NCBI GenBank assembly: GCA_021775355.1
Contig: JAJFHZ010000006.1
Span: forward strand, 186,001-250,000
Source of the DNA: Amylibacter sp.
GTDB taxonomy: Bacteria; Pseudomonadota; Alphaproteobacteria; Rhodobacterales; Rhodobacteraceae
Direction of reading: 5' to 3'
Length of the DNA: 64,000 bases
Made by a program: the position numbers and the translations under genes. Under the pieces are notes generated by a model. The model did not search any database. It was not told the DNA's origin and saw only the letters and a program-made list of their open reading frames with translations. Positions 27,501-36,621 of the stretch are shown here, in pieces. The stretch's first letter is position 1, and each line of letters begins with the position of its first letter.

Positions 27501-28337
27501 TCACCGTTGCGATGGATGCCAGAAGGTTACCCCCTTCTCGATCAAAGCCACCGCCCCGTAAAATGCCGACCCCGCAAGGGCCGCCACTGTAATTTCCGCC
27601 CAGACCATATCCAGTGCCAACCGTCCGACCTCTGTCGATATCCGAAATCCCATACCCTTGATGGGCGAGCCAAAGAACTCTGCCACAATGGCCCCAATCA
27701 GTGCAAGTGTCGAACAGATTTTCAGGCCGTTGAAAATAAATGGCATCGCGGCAGGCAATCGCAATTTAGTCAACCCTTGAAAATAACTGGCACCATAAGT
27801 CTGCATCAGATCGCGTTGCATATGATCAGACGCTTTCAACCCTTCAACCGTATTTACCAGCATAGGGAAAAATACCATCACCACCACCACAGCCGCCTTT
27901 GACTGCCAGTCAAACCCGAACCACATCACCAGAATCGGTGCCATACCTACAATCGGCAGGGCAGCCACAAAATTGCCCACAGGCAAAAGCCCGCGCTGCA
28001 AAAACGGTGATCGATCAACCGCGATCGCGGTCAAAAATGCCGCCCCACAACCGATGATATAGCCCGATAACGCACCCTTCATAAAAGTCTGCACAAAATC
28101 GACCCACAGGATCGGTAGACTGTTTGCAAAGCGCACTGCAATGGCCGAGGGCGCTGGCAACAGAACCGGGCTAATGTTCAGGCCGCGCACCATGCATTCC
28201 CACAGAACCAAAAGCGTGATCCCGAATATTGTCGGCACCACCAGTGATATAAGTCGCGTTTTCGGACCCTTGGACAGTTTTACATTCACGGCCCACATCG
28301 CGGCCCAAAATACCAATGCCCCTAAAATCCAACTCAT
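27501..28337 (-). CDS. ABC transporter permease (SsuC/ThiX-type), second of pair
   Basis: The ATG at 28337 overlaps the preceding permease stop as ATGA, giving 278 residues with about six membrane segments. The EAA loop region includes LMQTYGASYFQGLTKLRLP, then AAMPFIFNGLKI. The longer frame has no supporting ribosome site. It pairs with the neighbouring permease as a heterodimeric channel. Confidence 0.9.
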   Translation of the reverse strand: MSWILGALVFWAAMWAVNVKLSKGPKTRLISLVVPTIFGITLLVLWECMVRGLNISPVLLPAPSAIAVRFANSLPILWVDFVQTFMKGALSGYIIGCGAAFLTAIAVDRSPFLQRGLLPVGNFVAALPIVGMAPILVMWFGFDWQSKAAVVVVMVFFPMLVNTVEGLKASDHMQRDLMQTYGASYFQGLTKLRLPAAMPFIFNGLKICSTLALIGAIVAEFFGSPIKGMGFRISTEVGRLALDMVWAEITVAALAGSAFYGAVALIEKGVTFWHPSQR

Positions 28338-29197
28338 CGCAGCATCCCCATTCGTTTCAGGGTGATGTTTTGCAATAACCCAATCAGGGCTACCAGCGCG
28401 GCAGCCAATACCGCTGCCGAAATCAGCGCACTCCAAATCTGAATAGTTTGCCCGTAATAACTACCTGCCAACAGACGCGCACCCAATCCGGCCACAGCCC
28501 CCGTCGGCAACTCGCCCACAATCGCGCCCACCAATGAAGCCGCCATCGCAATCTTCAACGACGGGAACAAATATGGCATGGAACTGGGCAAACGCAGCTT
28601 CCAGAACATCGTCGGCTTTAACGCGCTCCACGTGCGCATTTGATCCAGCTGCATCGCATCGGGTGATCGCAGCCCTTTCACCATACCCACAACCACAGGG
28701 AAAAACGACAGGTACATCGAAATGAACGCTTTGGGCAGCAAGCCCGATATGCCGACCGCATTCAGCACCACGATAATCATTGGGGCCACCGCCAAAATCG
28801 GAATGGTCTGGCTGGCAATCACCCAAGGCATTACCGACATATCCATCGCGCGGCTATGTACGATACCCACCGCCAATAATATGCCGAACCCCGTTCCCAT
28901 GGCAAACCCCAGAAGTGTTGCTGACAATGTTATCCAACCATGCCAGATCAGGGATCGTTTCGATGTAATCTTTTTCAGAACCGTAGTTTTATAAATCTCT
29001 TTCACAACCTGATGTGGTGCAGGCAATAGCGGCTTTTCCTGTGACCAGGTGTCCGTGACCATTTCCGAAAAACTCAATGTCACATCCGCCCGTTTTGCCT
29101 TGTCATAGGCCCAAGCGGAATTCAGCACCACGGCGGCCCCGTACCAAATCACGAATATAGCACCGACAACTGTCAGAACGGGGGCGAATGACTTCAT
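28334..29197 (-). CDS. ABC transporter permease (SsuC/ThiX-type), first of pair
   Basis: The 287-residue membrane protein has an extended N-terminal region (about 90 residues) before the core channel. Its EAA loop contains LDQMRTWSALKPTMFWKLRL, then PSSMPYLFPSLKI. AGGTGG precedes the ATG. It is the partner of the downstream permease in the NMT1/THI5-type importer of the pyrimidine operon. Confidence 0.9.
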   Translation of the reverse strand: MKSFAPVLTVVGAIFVIWYGAAVVLNSAWAYDKAKRADVTLSFSEMVTDTWSQEKPLLPAPHQVVKEIYKTTVLKKITSKRSLIWHGWITLSATLLGFAMGTGFGILLAVGIVHSRAMDMSVMPWVIASQTIPILAVAPMIIVVLNAVGISGLLPKAFISMYLSFFPVVVGMVKGLRSPDAMQLDQMRTWSALKPTMFWKLRLPSSMPYLFPSLKIAMAASLVGAIVGELPTGAVAGLGARLLAGSYYGQTIQIWSALISAAVLAAALVALIGLLQNITLKRMGMLR

Positions 29198-29293
29198 AAA
29201 TCCACCTCTGTCTGAAAATCATTTAACGCAAAACTGCCATACGCATACCATACGTTTTCCATACGCATTCCATACCCTGTTTTCAGCACCCCG

Positions 29294-30076
29294 TTAACCA
29301 TTCGAATGTCCTTCGTGCAGCCCGTCACGCACGCGGTGGGCAATCTCGATAAACTCCGGTGTGTCACGTATTTCCAGCGGTCTTTCCTTGGGCAATGTGC
29401 TTTCAATCACATCCGCAATACGGCCTGGACGCGGGCTCATCACCACGATTTTGGTCGACAAATACACCGCTTCGGGGATCGAGTGGGTCACGAACCCGAT
29501 TGTCTTGTGCGTGCGCGCCCAAAGCGCCAATAATTGCTCGTTCAGATGGTCACGTACGATCTCGTCCAGCGCCCCGAAAGGCTCGTCCATCAGTAATATA
29601 TCCGCGTCAAAAGCAAGGGCCCGCGCTATACTTGCCCGCTGTTGCATCCCGCCTGATAATTGCCAAGGAAACTTCTTTTCGAAACCGTCAAGTTCAACCA
29701 GTTCCAGTACCTTTGAAACCCGTTCTTCCTGTTCCACTTTCGAATAGCCCATGATCTCTAGCGGCAGCTTGATGTTGCCCCCAATGGTCCGCCAAGGGTA
29801 TAAGCCCGCCGCCTGAAAAACATAACCATAAGCGCGGTTCATCCGCGCCTCATGTGGGGATACACCGTTCACCGTGCATGTCCCGCCCGTGGGCTGTTCC
29901 AGATCGGCCATCACCCGTAAAAGCGTGGTTTTTCCGCAGCCAGACGGGCCGATAAAAGATACAAAATCACCCTTCTCAATCGTCAGGTTGATGTCTTTCA
30001 ACGCATGTACGGGCCCGTCGTTTGTTTCAAACGTCAGGTCTAAACCTTTGGTTTCTATGATTACTTCTTTGTTCAC
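29294..30076 (-). CDS. ABC transporter ATP-binding protein (SsuB/ThiZ-type)
   Basis: The 260-residue ATPase has Walker A GPSGCGKTT, signature LSGGMQQRASIARAL, Walker B ILLMDEPFGALD and H-loop THSIPEA. The start codon is GTG, with AAAAGG about 9 nt upstream. It lies 12 bp after dihydropyrimidinase and belongs to the same operon. Confidence 0.92.
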   Translation of the reverse strand: MNKEVIIETKGLDLTFETNDGPVHALKDINLTIEKGDFVSFIGPSGCGKTTLLRVMADLEQPTGGTCTVNGVSPHEARMNRAYGYVFQAAGLYPWRTIGGNIKLPLEIMGYSKVEQEERVSKVLELVELDGFEKKFPWQLSGGMQQRASIARALAFDADILLMDEPFGALDEIVRDHLNEQLLALWARTHKTIGFVTHSIPEAVYLSTKIVVMSPRPGRIADVIESTLPKERPLEIRDTPEFIEIAHRVRDGLHEGHSNG

Positions 30077-30088
30077 AAAATTAACCTT

Positions 30089-31549
30089 TTAAATCCCTGC
30101 TGGAATGTTCAACGGATCGCGTTCCACTTTGCGCGGGCTGTTCAGCTCTTTCCATTTGCTTAGCGCCGCATGTGCCGACGGGAACGCAGGGCGCGGCACA
30201 AAACGGCCACGGCCCGGTTGCGGTTGGCTGTTTTTACCCCAGGCCCAGATCACTTCACCACGCGACAATGTATAGCGCGCATTCGCGGTGACGTTGAAGC
30301 CTTCAAACACATTATAGTCCAGAACCGAGTGGTGATTGCTGGGCGAAATCGTCTTGGAAATCTTCGGATCCCAAACCACGATATCCGCGTCCGCCCCTTC
30401 CACAATCGCGCCCTTCTTGGGGTAGATATTCAGGATTTTCGCCACGTTGGTTGACGTCGCCGCAACAAACTCGCTTGGTGTCAAACGTCCGGTTTCAACA
30501 CCTTCCGTCCACAACACCGCCAGCCGTTCTTCCAGCCCGTTCGACCCGTTCGGGATCAGACAGAAATTATCACGGCCCGCGCGTTTCTGTTCAGTATTGA
30601 ACGCCGCATGATCGGTAGCAACTACCTGCAAACTGCCCGATTGCAAACCGGCCCAAAGTGATGCCTGATGTTCCTTGGCCCTAAAGGGGGGTGACATCAC
30701 ACGGCGCGCCGCATGATCCCAATCCTTGTTGAAATACTCGGATTCATCCAATGTTAAGAATTGTATGAGAGGTTCACCGTAAACACGCATTCCTTTTTGC
30801 CGCGCACGCCGAATTGCCTCATGCGCCTGCTCGCAAGAAACATGCACAATATAAAGCGGAACCCCCGCTGCGTCGGCAATGGTAATCGCGCGGTTGGCAG
30901 CTTCGCCCTCTAATTCAGGGGGGCGCGAATATGCGTGGCCCTCTGGCCCCGTAATGCCTTCAGCCATGTATTTTTTTTGAAGTAAATCAACAAGATCGCC
31001 GTTTTCAGCGTGCACCATCGGCAATGCGCCAAGTTCCTTACAGCGTTGAAAAGACGCGAACATTTCGTCGTCTTCCACCATCAACGCGCCTTTATAGGCC
31101 ATGAAGTGTTTGAAGCTGTTCACACCCATTTTCACAGCATCTTCCATCTCGCGGTGGATGTCTTCATTCCAGCCGGTGATCGCCATGTGATAACCCACGT
31201 CAGAACAGATTTGTGGGGCCGATTTGCGGTGCCATTCATTGATTGCATTCTTGATAGACCCATCCGCCCCCGGCAAACAAAAATCCACGATCATCGTGGT
31301 ACCCCCCGTGGCCGCAGCCCATGTGCCGGACTCAAAAGTCTCGGCCGCCGTGGTGCCCATAAAGGGCATTTCCAGATGGGTATGCGGATCAATCCCGCCC
31401 GGAATTACATAGGCGCCTTCGGCATCAATATACTCATCGCCCGTCAGGTTTTCGCCAATCTGTTTGATAGTTTCCCCATCAATCAGAACGTCGGCTTTCC
31501 AAGCACGATCCGCCGTGCATACGGTTCCGTTTTTGATAACTTTGGTCAT
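30089..31549 (-). CDS. hydA: Dihydropyrimidinase
   Basis: This 486-residue metal-dependent amidohydrolase opens 5,6-dihydrouracil or dihydrothymine to the N-carbamoyl-beta-amino acid, the second step of the reductive pathway. It shows the zinc motif IDPHTHLEMPFMGT near residue 55 and SFKHFMAYKGALMV with the lysine that is carboxylated in the family. YIVHVSCEQAHEAIRRAR and ATDHAAFNTEQK follow. AGGAG precedes the ATG. In the operon it follows the small trypco2-like gene and precedes the ABC importer. Confidence 0.95.
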   Translation of the reverse strand: MTKVIKNGTVCTADRAWKADVLIDGETIKQIGENLTGDEYIDAEGAYVIPGGIDPHTHLEMPFMGTTAAETFESGTWAAATGGTTMIVDFCLPGADGSIKNAINEWHRKSAPQICSDVGYHMAITGWNEDIHREMEDAVKMGVNSFKHFMAYKGALMVEDDEMFASFQRCKELGALPMVHAENGDLVDLLQKKYMAEGITGPEGHAYSRPPELEGEAANRAITIADAAGVPLYIVHVSCEQAHEAIRRARQKGMRVYGEPLIQFLTLDESEYFNKDWDHAARRVMSPPFRAKEHQASLWAGLQSGSLQVVATDHAAFNTEQKRAGRDNFCLIPNGSNGLEERLAVLWTEGVETGRLTPSEFVAATSTNVAKILNIYPKKGAIVEGADADIVVWDPKISKTISPSNHHSVLDYNVFEGFNVTANARYTLSRGEVIWAWGKNSQPQPGRGRFVPRPAFPSAHAALSKWKELNSPRKVERDPLNIPAGI

Positions 31550-31560
31550 GTTATTTCTCC

Positions 31561-31887
31561 TTATTCTTCATCATCGCGTTTGCGAGTAAAGTGTTTTGGA
31601 TTACGTTCAGTTGGAGCTTGAAAATATACGGGAACATCAAACGAAATTCGGTTTGTTCTTTCTGATGCGGCACCAGCTTTTAGATCACCGATAGACCAAA
31701 CACTAATACCGCCACCAGCCTCTTTATTTACAGTAACCACAACTTCAAAGTTGACAGTTGAAGGGGTTTTCACAATTTCATTTTCAACAGTTCCAGGCGC
31801 TATATGAAGCAATGAGGCTTCTTGGGCCTCTGTCACTCCCTTGGTTATTTCTAAGAGCGTTTGTTTGATAAACTCGTCGAGTTTCAC
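31561..31887 (-). CDS. Small hypothetical protein, trypco2-like family
   Basis: The 108-residue protein begins with a helix (KLDEFIKQTLLEITKGVTEA), followed by beta-rich sequence. That sequence contains VNFEVVVTVNKEAGGGISVW and a late RISFDVPVYFQAP. This pattern resembles the small trypco2-like hypothetical proteins known mainly from accessory regions. Its GTG start overlaps the hyuC stop by 4 bp and hydA follows 11 bp later, so it is embedded in the pyrimidine operon. A hand count gives about 41% GC against well over 50% in sampled flanking sequence, suggesting recent arrival. Nothing in it explains a step in pyrimidine breakdown. Confidence 0.65.
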   Translation of the reverse strand: MKLDEFIKQTLLEITKGVTEAQEASLLHIAPGTVENEIVKTPSTVNFEVVVTVNKEAGGGISVWSIGDLKAGAASERTNRISFDVPVYFQAPTERNPKHFTRKRDDEE

Positions 31888-33134
31888 TCCACAATCTCCG
31901 CCGTCTCAACCACCGCCTGCATCAAAACATCCGCACCAGCGGTCGCCCATTCCTTAGAAATATCCTCAGCCTCGTTATGACTTAATCCGCCCACACAAGG
32001 GCACATCACCATTGCGGTGGGGGCAACCCCGTTGATCCAGCAGGCATCATGCCCCGCGCCCGAAATCAGGTTCATGTGGCTATAGCCCATGCGTTCAGCC
32101 GCGTTGCGCACAGCCGTTACACAGCCTTCGTCAAATTCCACGGGGTCAAAACCGCCGGTTTTTTCAAACGTAATACCTAGGCCCATTTGCCCTGCGATAG
32201 CTGACGCAACTTCCCGCAACTTATTTTCCATATCTTTTATGACGCTCAGGTCAGGGGATCGAAAATCGACCGTGAATACAGCTTTACCGGGGATCACATT
32301 CCGCGAATTCGGATAGATATCGATATGGCCCGCCGCCCCAACAGCATGTGGCGCATGCGACAGGGCGATTTGTTCAACCGCCTCTAAAACCCGCGCCATC
32401 CCAAGGCCAGCATTTTTGCGCATCAGCATGGGCGTAGACCCCGTATGGCTGTCGCGCCCCGTGATCGTCACTTCCGTCCACGACAGGCCCTGCCCGTGGG
32501 TGACGACACCGATGTCTTTACCTTCGGCCTCCAGTATCGGGCCTTGCTCGATGTGCAGTTCGAAAAACGCATGCATTTTGCGCGCACCCACTTCTTCATC
32601 ACCCTGCCAACCAATACGGGCCAGTTCATCGCCGAACTTTTTACCTTCGGCATCTTCGCGGTCATAAGCCCATTCTTGGGTGTGCACGCCACCAAAAACA
32701 CCCGATGCCAGCATCGCAGGCGCAAAGCGTGTACCTTCTTCATTTGTCCAGTTTGTTGCCACGATGGGGTGTTTGGTTTTTATGTCCATATCGTTCAAAG
32801 TGCGCAGAATTTCCAAACCGCCAAGCACGCCCAAAATGCCGTCATACTTACCACCCGTCGGTTGTGTATCCAGATGACTACCGACATAAACAGGCAAAGC
32901 ATCAGGGTCGGTCCCTTCGCGGCGTGCAAACATATTGCCCATCTGATCAAGCCCCATGGAACAGTCGGCATTTTCACACCACTGTTGGAACAATGCGCGC
33001 CCTTCGGCGTCTTCATCGGTCAGGGTTTGGCGATTGTTACCGCCTGCCACGCCGGGGCCAATTTTCGCCATATCCATCAGGCTGTCCCACAAACGGTCAC
33101 CATTGATCCGCAGGTTGCTTACAGGTGTTGTCAT
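31884..33134 (-). CDS. M20-family N-carbamoyl-beta-alanine / N-carbamoyl amino acid amidohydrolase
   Basis: The ATG at 33134 has GGGAG upstream and gives 416 residues. M20 dimetal motifs are visible: GSHLDTQPTGGKYDGILGVL, then TNWTNEEGTRFAP and FFELHIEQGPILE. Such enzymes (beta-ureidopropionase, HyuC, allantoate amidohydrolase) remove the carbamoyl group, here most likely giving beta-alanine, CO2 and ammonia. It is the first gene of the hydA operon and divergent from the RutR-type repressor. Pathway context favours ureidopropionase; sequence alone cannot exclude allantoate as substrate. Confidence 0.9.
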   Translation of the reverse strand: MTTPVSNLRINGDRLWDSLMDMAKIGPGVAGGNNRQTLTDEDAEGRALFQQWCENADCSMGLDQMGNMFARREGTDPDALPVYVGSHLDTQPTGGKYDGILGVLGGLEILRTLNDMDIKTKHPIVATNWTNEEGTRFAPAMLASGVFGGVHTQEWAYDREDAEGKKFGDELARIGWQGDEEVGARKMHAFFELHIEQGPILEAEGKDIGVVTHGQGLSWTEVTITGRDSHTGSTPMLMRKNAGLGMARVLEAVEQIALSHAPHAVGAAGHIDIYPNSRNVIPGKAVFTVDFRSPDLSVIKDMENKLREVASAIAGQMGLGITFEKTGGFDPVEFDEGCVTAVRNAAERMGYSHMNLISGAGHDACWINGVAPTAMVMCPCVGGLSHNEAEDISKEWATAGADVLMQAVVETAEIVE

Positions 33135-33181
33135 CTTGCTATCTCCCAATCGGCACAGGCATAACTTGCCATTGTAATTTT

Positions 33182-33197
33182 CTGACCATATGGTCAA
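33182..33197. promoter_or_regulatory. RutR-type operator 1 in the hyuC/rutR divergent promoter
   Basis: CTGACCATATGGTCAA matches the known RutR box TTGACCA-NN-TGGTCAA at 13 of 14 specified positions, with a perfect TGACCA/TGGTCA dyad. It lies about 48 bp before hyuC. Confidence 0.85.
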
Positions 33198-33212
33198 AAC
33201 TATGAACGTGGC

Positions 33213-33228
33213 CAGACCTATTGGTCAA
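33213..33228. promoter_or_regulatory. RutR-type operator 2 in the hyuC/rutR divergent promoter
   Basis: CAGACCTATTGGTCAA keeps one perfect half-site (TGGTCAA) and a degenerate left half, on the same 2-bp spacing as operator 1 and 31 bp from it (three helical turns). It lies 30 bp before rutR and suits autoregulation. Confidence 0.7.
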
Positions 33229-33257
33229 GGCAAATGTACGATATAAAGGGTAACTAT

Positions 33258-33881
33258 ATGGCACGTGCCGCATCGACCAAGGGGCAAACCCGGATACAGC
33301 GGGAAAAAACAGAAGCCATTCTTGAAGCCGCGTTAGAAGTTTTTGCCACATATGGGTTTCGCGGAGCCACCATTGACCAAATCGCGGCGCAATCCGGTCT
33401 GTCAAAGCCCAATATCCTGTATTATTTCGACGGCAAAGAAGCCATTCACGCAGAGCTTTTAAATCGCTTGTTAACCACCTGGCTGGAGCCATTGAAACAT
33501 TTAGGTGACAGTGATGCCCCCGTTGATGAGATCTGCGCCTATGTCGCGCGCAAGCTGGCAATGTCGCGCGATTATCCACGTGAAAGCCGTCTTTTTGCAA
33601 ATGAAATCATACAAGGTGCACCGCGCATTCTGATTGAGCTTGAGGGGCAGTTGAAAACCTTGACAGACGACAAAGCCGCGTTAATCCAAAGTTGGTCTGA
33701 TACCGGTAAAATCAATCCTATAGATCCCTATCATTTAATCTTTTCAATCTGGGCAACAACCCAACATTACGCGGATTTCGATGTACAGGTGCGTGCAGTT
33801 TTATCCGATAAGGCAGACAGCCGGTTCGATCAGGCCGCCGCTTTTCTGGACACGATGTACCGCGCCACATTGACCCCCTGA
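33258..33881 (+). CDS. rutR: RutR-type TetR-family repressor of pyrimidine catabolism
   Basis: The ATG at 33258 follows AAGGG, giving 207 residues. The TetR helix-turn-helix (about 18-62) includes FRGATIDQIAAQSGLSKPNI, then LYYFDGKEAIHAELL. The C-terminal domain keeps RutR features: RESRLFANEIIQGAPRI and FSIWATTQHYADFDVQV. RutR is released from DNA by uracil or thymine. Two matching boxes lie between it and hyuC. Its stop directly abuts the convergent preA stop. Confidence 0.9.
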   Translation: MARAASTKGQTRIQREKTEAILEAALEVFATYGFRGATIDQIAAQSGLSKPNILYYFDGKEAIHAELLNRLLTTWLEPLKHLGDSDAPVDEICAYVARKLAMSRDYPRESRLFANEIIQGAPRILIELEGQLKTLTDDKAALIQSWSDTGKINPIDPYHLIFSIWATTQHYADFDVQVRAVLSDKADSRFDQAAAFLDTMYRATLTP

Positions 33882-35186
33882 TTATTCGGCTGCAGTCGCG
33901 GACGGGTTATTCGGATGTGTTGTCCAATCGGCTTTTACATCGGATACAACGGTTCCCGTGCGCGGGTCAGTTGTGCCCGGTGCCATTTGTTCCATACTGA
34001 TACAGCCCTCAACCGGGCAGACATTTACACATAGATTACACGCCACACATTCATCGTCATCCACTGTAAACACACGGTCATCCGACATCAAAATAGCCTG
34101 GTGCGAGGTGTCTTCACAGGCAGCAAAACAACGCCCGCATTTTATACACAAATCCTCATCTATCTTCGCCTTGGCAATATAGTTCAGGTTCAGATGTTGC
34201 CAGTCGGATGTATTGGGAACCGCGCGTCCCACAACATCCGCCACAGATGCGATCTGTTTTTCATCCATCCATTCACTTAAACCGCTGATCATCTCTTCAA
34301 CCACCTTGAAACCATAGGTCATGGCCGCCGTACACACCTGTACATTACCGGCCCCCAGCGCCATGAATTCAGCGGCATCTTTCCATGTGGTAACACCACC
34401 TATGCCAGAGATCGGTAAGTTTGCTGTTACAGGATCGCGGGCAATTTCCGCTACCATATTCAGCGCAATCGGTTTCACTGCAGGGCCGCAATAACCGCCA
34501 TGCGCACCCTTGCCGTCAATCGTGGGTTCAGGGGCGAATATGTCCAGATCAACAGACGTGATCGAATTAATCGTGTTGATCAGGCTCACCGCATCGGCAC
34601 CACCTGCCAAAGCTGCTTGTGCAGGTTTGCGCACATCTGTGATGTTCGGTGTCAGTTTCACGATACAGGGCATACGTGAATATTGTTTGCACCAGCGCGT
34701 CACCATTTCGATATATTCGGGTACTTGACCCACGGCTGATCCCATACCGCGTTCAGCCATGCCGTGCGGGCATCCGAAATTCAGCTCTATCCCGTCGGCA
34801 CCGGTGTCTTCCACCTCGGCCAGAATCGCTTTCCACGCCTGTTCTTCACAAGGCACCATCAAAGACACAATTAAAGCCCTATTAGGATAGTCCCGTTTCA
34901 CGGCCTTGATTTCGCGCAGGTTCACTTCCAACGGGCGGTCGGTAATCAGCTCAATATTATTTAAACCCAAAAGGCGCCGATCTGCCCCCCAGATTGCGCC
35001 ATATCGCGGGCCGTTCACGTTAACCACGGGCGGCCCCGCTTCGCCCAGCGTTTTCCAGACAACACCACCCCAGCCGGCCTCATAGGCACGCCGAACATTA
35101 TATTCTTTGTCCGTCGGTGGTGCCGAGGCCAACCAGAACGGGTTGGGAGATTTAATACCTATAAAGTTGCTTGTCAGGTCTGCCAT
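33882..35186 (-). CDS. preA: NAD-dependent dihydropyrimidine dehydrogenase subunit PreA
   Basis: The 434-residue protein joins an FMN-binding dihydroorotate-dehydrogenase-like barrel (about 1-320) to a C-terminal two-cluster ferredoxin domain. The barrel carries ELNFGCPHGMAERGMGSAVG, and the ferredoxin domain carries CIKCGRCFAAC and CVACNLCVNVCPVEGCI. With PreT it reduces uracil and thymine to their dihydro forms, the first step of the pathway. AGGAG precedes the ATG. It follows preT after 25 bp. Confidence 0.95.
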   Translation of the reverse strand: MADLTSNFIGIKSPNPFWLASAPPTDKEYNVRRAYEAGWGGVVWKTLGEAGPPVVNVNGPRYGAIWGADRRLLGLNNIELITDRPLEVNLREIKAVKRDYPNRALIVSLMVPCEEQAWKAILAEVEDTGADGIELNFGCPHGMAERGMGSAVGQVPEYIEMVTRWCKQYSRMPCIVKLTPNITDVRKPAQAALAGGADAVSLINTINSITSVDLDIFAPEPTIDGKGAHGGYCGPAVKPIALNMVAEIARDPVTANLPISGIGGVTTWKDAAEFMALGAGNVQVCTAAMTYGFKVVEEMISGLSEWMDEKQIASVADVVGRAVPNTSDWQHLNLNYIAKAKIDEDLCIKCGRCFAACEDTSHQAILMSDDRVFTVDDDECVACNLCVNVCPVEGCISMEQMAPGTTDPRTGTVVSDVKADWTTHPNNPSATAAE

Positions 35187-35211
35187 ATCTTGGCTCCTTT
35201 TATCTAAATTC

Positions 35212-36546
35212 TCAGCCCATCAGGCTGGCATGAATATCCATGGCCGCATCACGGCCCTCGGCCACGGCTGTTACTGTCAGATCGTCACCACCTGTGGCAC
35301 AATCACCACCGGCCCAGACACCATCCACAGAGCTGCGCCCGGTTTCCGACACGCCGATCTTTCCGTGTTCGATTTTCAGGGCAGCAGGAATATCTTCTAT
35401 GGTTTGCCCAATTGCCTTGAACACCTGATCAGCCTGCAATGTGAAGGTTTCGCCCGTTGCGTCCAACTGATCGCCCACGGTTTCGGTATATGCAAATTCG
35501 ACACCGGCTGCGGTTCCATTGCCCATAACCTTGACAGGTTGCGCATTATAGATAATTCGCACACCTTTCGAAGTTGCTAAATCCTGTTCAAATACAGATG
35601 CGCTCATCCGTTCCTTGCCACGGCGATAAACCATTGTCACATCCAACGCACCCAGCAATTTAGCCTGCACTGCCGCATCTACGGCAGTCATACCGCCCCC
35701 GATCACAACCACGCGCTTACCAATGGGCAGTTTGGTTAAGTCAGCCGCTTGGCGCAGATCGGAAATAAACGATACCGCATCCAGCACATTATCCTTATCT
35801 TCACCATCTGCACGTAAGGCGTTTACCCCACCCAGCCCCATTCCAAGAAATACCGCATCATAATCGACCTGAAGCTGTTCCAGCGTGATGTCCGCACCCA
35901 TCGTTTTATTATACCGCACGTCTATCCCGCCGATAGACAAGAGCCAATCCAGTTCTTTTTGGGCAAACCCGTCGACGGATTTGTAACTTGCTATACCAAA
36001 CTCGTTCAGGCCACCGCCCTTGGGGCGCGCATCAAACAAGGTAACCGAATGCCCCAAAACTGCCAAACGGTGGGCACAAGACAAGCCGGCAGGCCCCGCC
36101 CCCACAACCGCCACAGACTTGCTGGTTAAAGCCGCCCGTTGAAACGGTTGGCCGCCCTTGGCCATAGCCACATCCGTGGCATAGCGTTGCAAACGACCTA
36201 TCTCAACCGGTTTGCCTTCTGCGGTTTCACGCACACAAACCTCTTCACACAAGGTTTCTGTCGGGCAAACGCGCGCGCACATACCACCCAGAATGTTCTG
36301 TGAAAATATTGTCTTTGCCGATGCCTCTGGCGTACCGGTTGCGATTTGTCGGATGAACAACGGGATATCAATACTAGTCGGGCACGCATCCATGCATGGT
36401 GCATCATAACAGAAATAACAGCGGTCAGCCGCAACCAATGCTTCGTGATCATTCAGTACAGGGTGTAAATCAGAAAAATTATTCGTCAGATCATTGTTAT
36501 TCAGGCGCCCTGAAACAATTCCATCTGTGGCTACTGAGTTCGGCAT
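35212..36546 (-). CDS. preT: NAD-dependent dihydropyrimidine dehydrogenase subunit PreT
   Basis: The 444-residue subunit takes electrons from NADH. Cysteines C43, C46, C51 and C55 (CYFCYDAPCMDACPTSID) open an N-terminal Fe-S domain. GAGPAGLSCAHRLAVLGHSV binds FAD, and GGGMTAVDAAVQAKLLGA binds the nicotinamide cofactor. It has the same layout as the small subunit of glutamate synthase and the N-terminal half of eukaryotic DPD. GGGGG precedes the ATG. A palindrome resembling a RutR box lies 54 bp upstream. Confidence 0.95.
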   Translation of the reverse strand: MPNSVATDGIVSGRLNNNDLTNNFSDLHPVLNDHEALVAADRCYFCYDAPCMDACPTSIDIPLFIRQIATGTPEASAKTIFSQNILGGMCARVCPTETLCEEVCVRETAEGKPVEIGRLQRYATDVAMAKGGQPFQRAALTSKSVAVVGAGPAGLSCAHRLAVLGHSVTLFDARPKGGGLNEFGIASYKSVDGFAQKELDWLLSIGGIDVRYNKTMGADITLEQLQVDYDAVFLGMGLGGVNALRADGEDKDNVLDAVSFISDLRQAADLTKLPIGKRVVVIGGGMTAVDAAVQAKLLGALDVTMVYRRGKERMSASVFEQDLATSKGVRIIYNAQPVKVMGNGTAAGVEFAYTETVGDQLDATGETFTLQADQVFKAIGQTIEDIPAALKIEHGKIGVSETGRSSVDGVWAGGDCATGGDDLTVTAVAEGRDAAMDIHASLMG

Positions 36547-36593
36547 GATACCCCCATCTTGCTACGGTTTATGGTGGTATGTTGGCACATGTT

Positions 36594-36621
36594 AAAAAAT
36601 TTATCAAATGGTAAATTTTTT
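36594..36621. promoter_or_regulatory. Inverted repeat between codA and preT: candidate RutR-like box and/or AT-rich terminator
   Basis: AAAAAATTTA and TAAATTTTTT form a perfect 10-bp dyad with an 8-bp loop, abutting the stop of the cytosine-deaminase-type gene. Its core, TTTATCA-AA-TGGTAAA (36600-36615), matches the RutR box at 11 of 14 positions with the correct spacer. It could be an operator for preTA, a weak terminator, or both. Confidence 0.5.
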
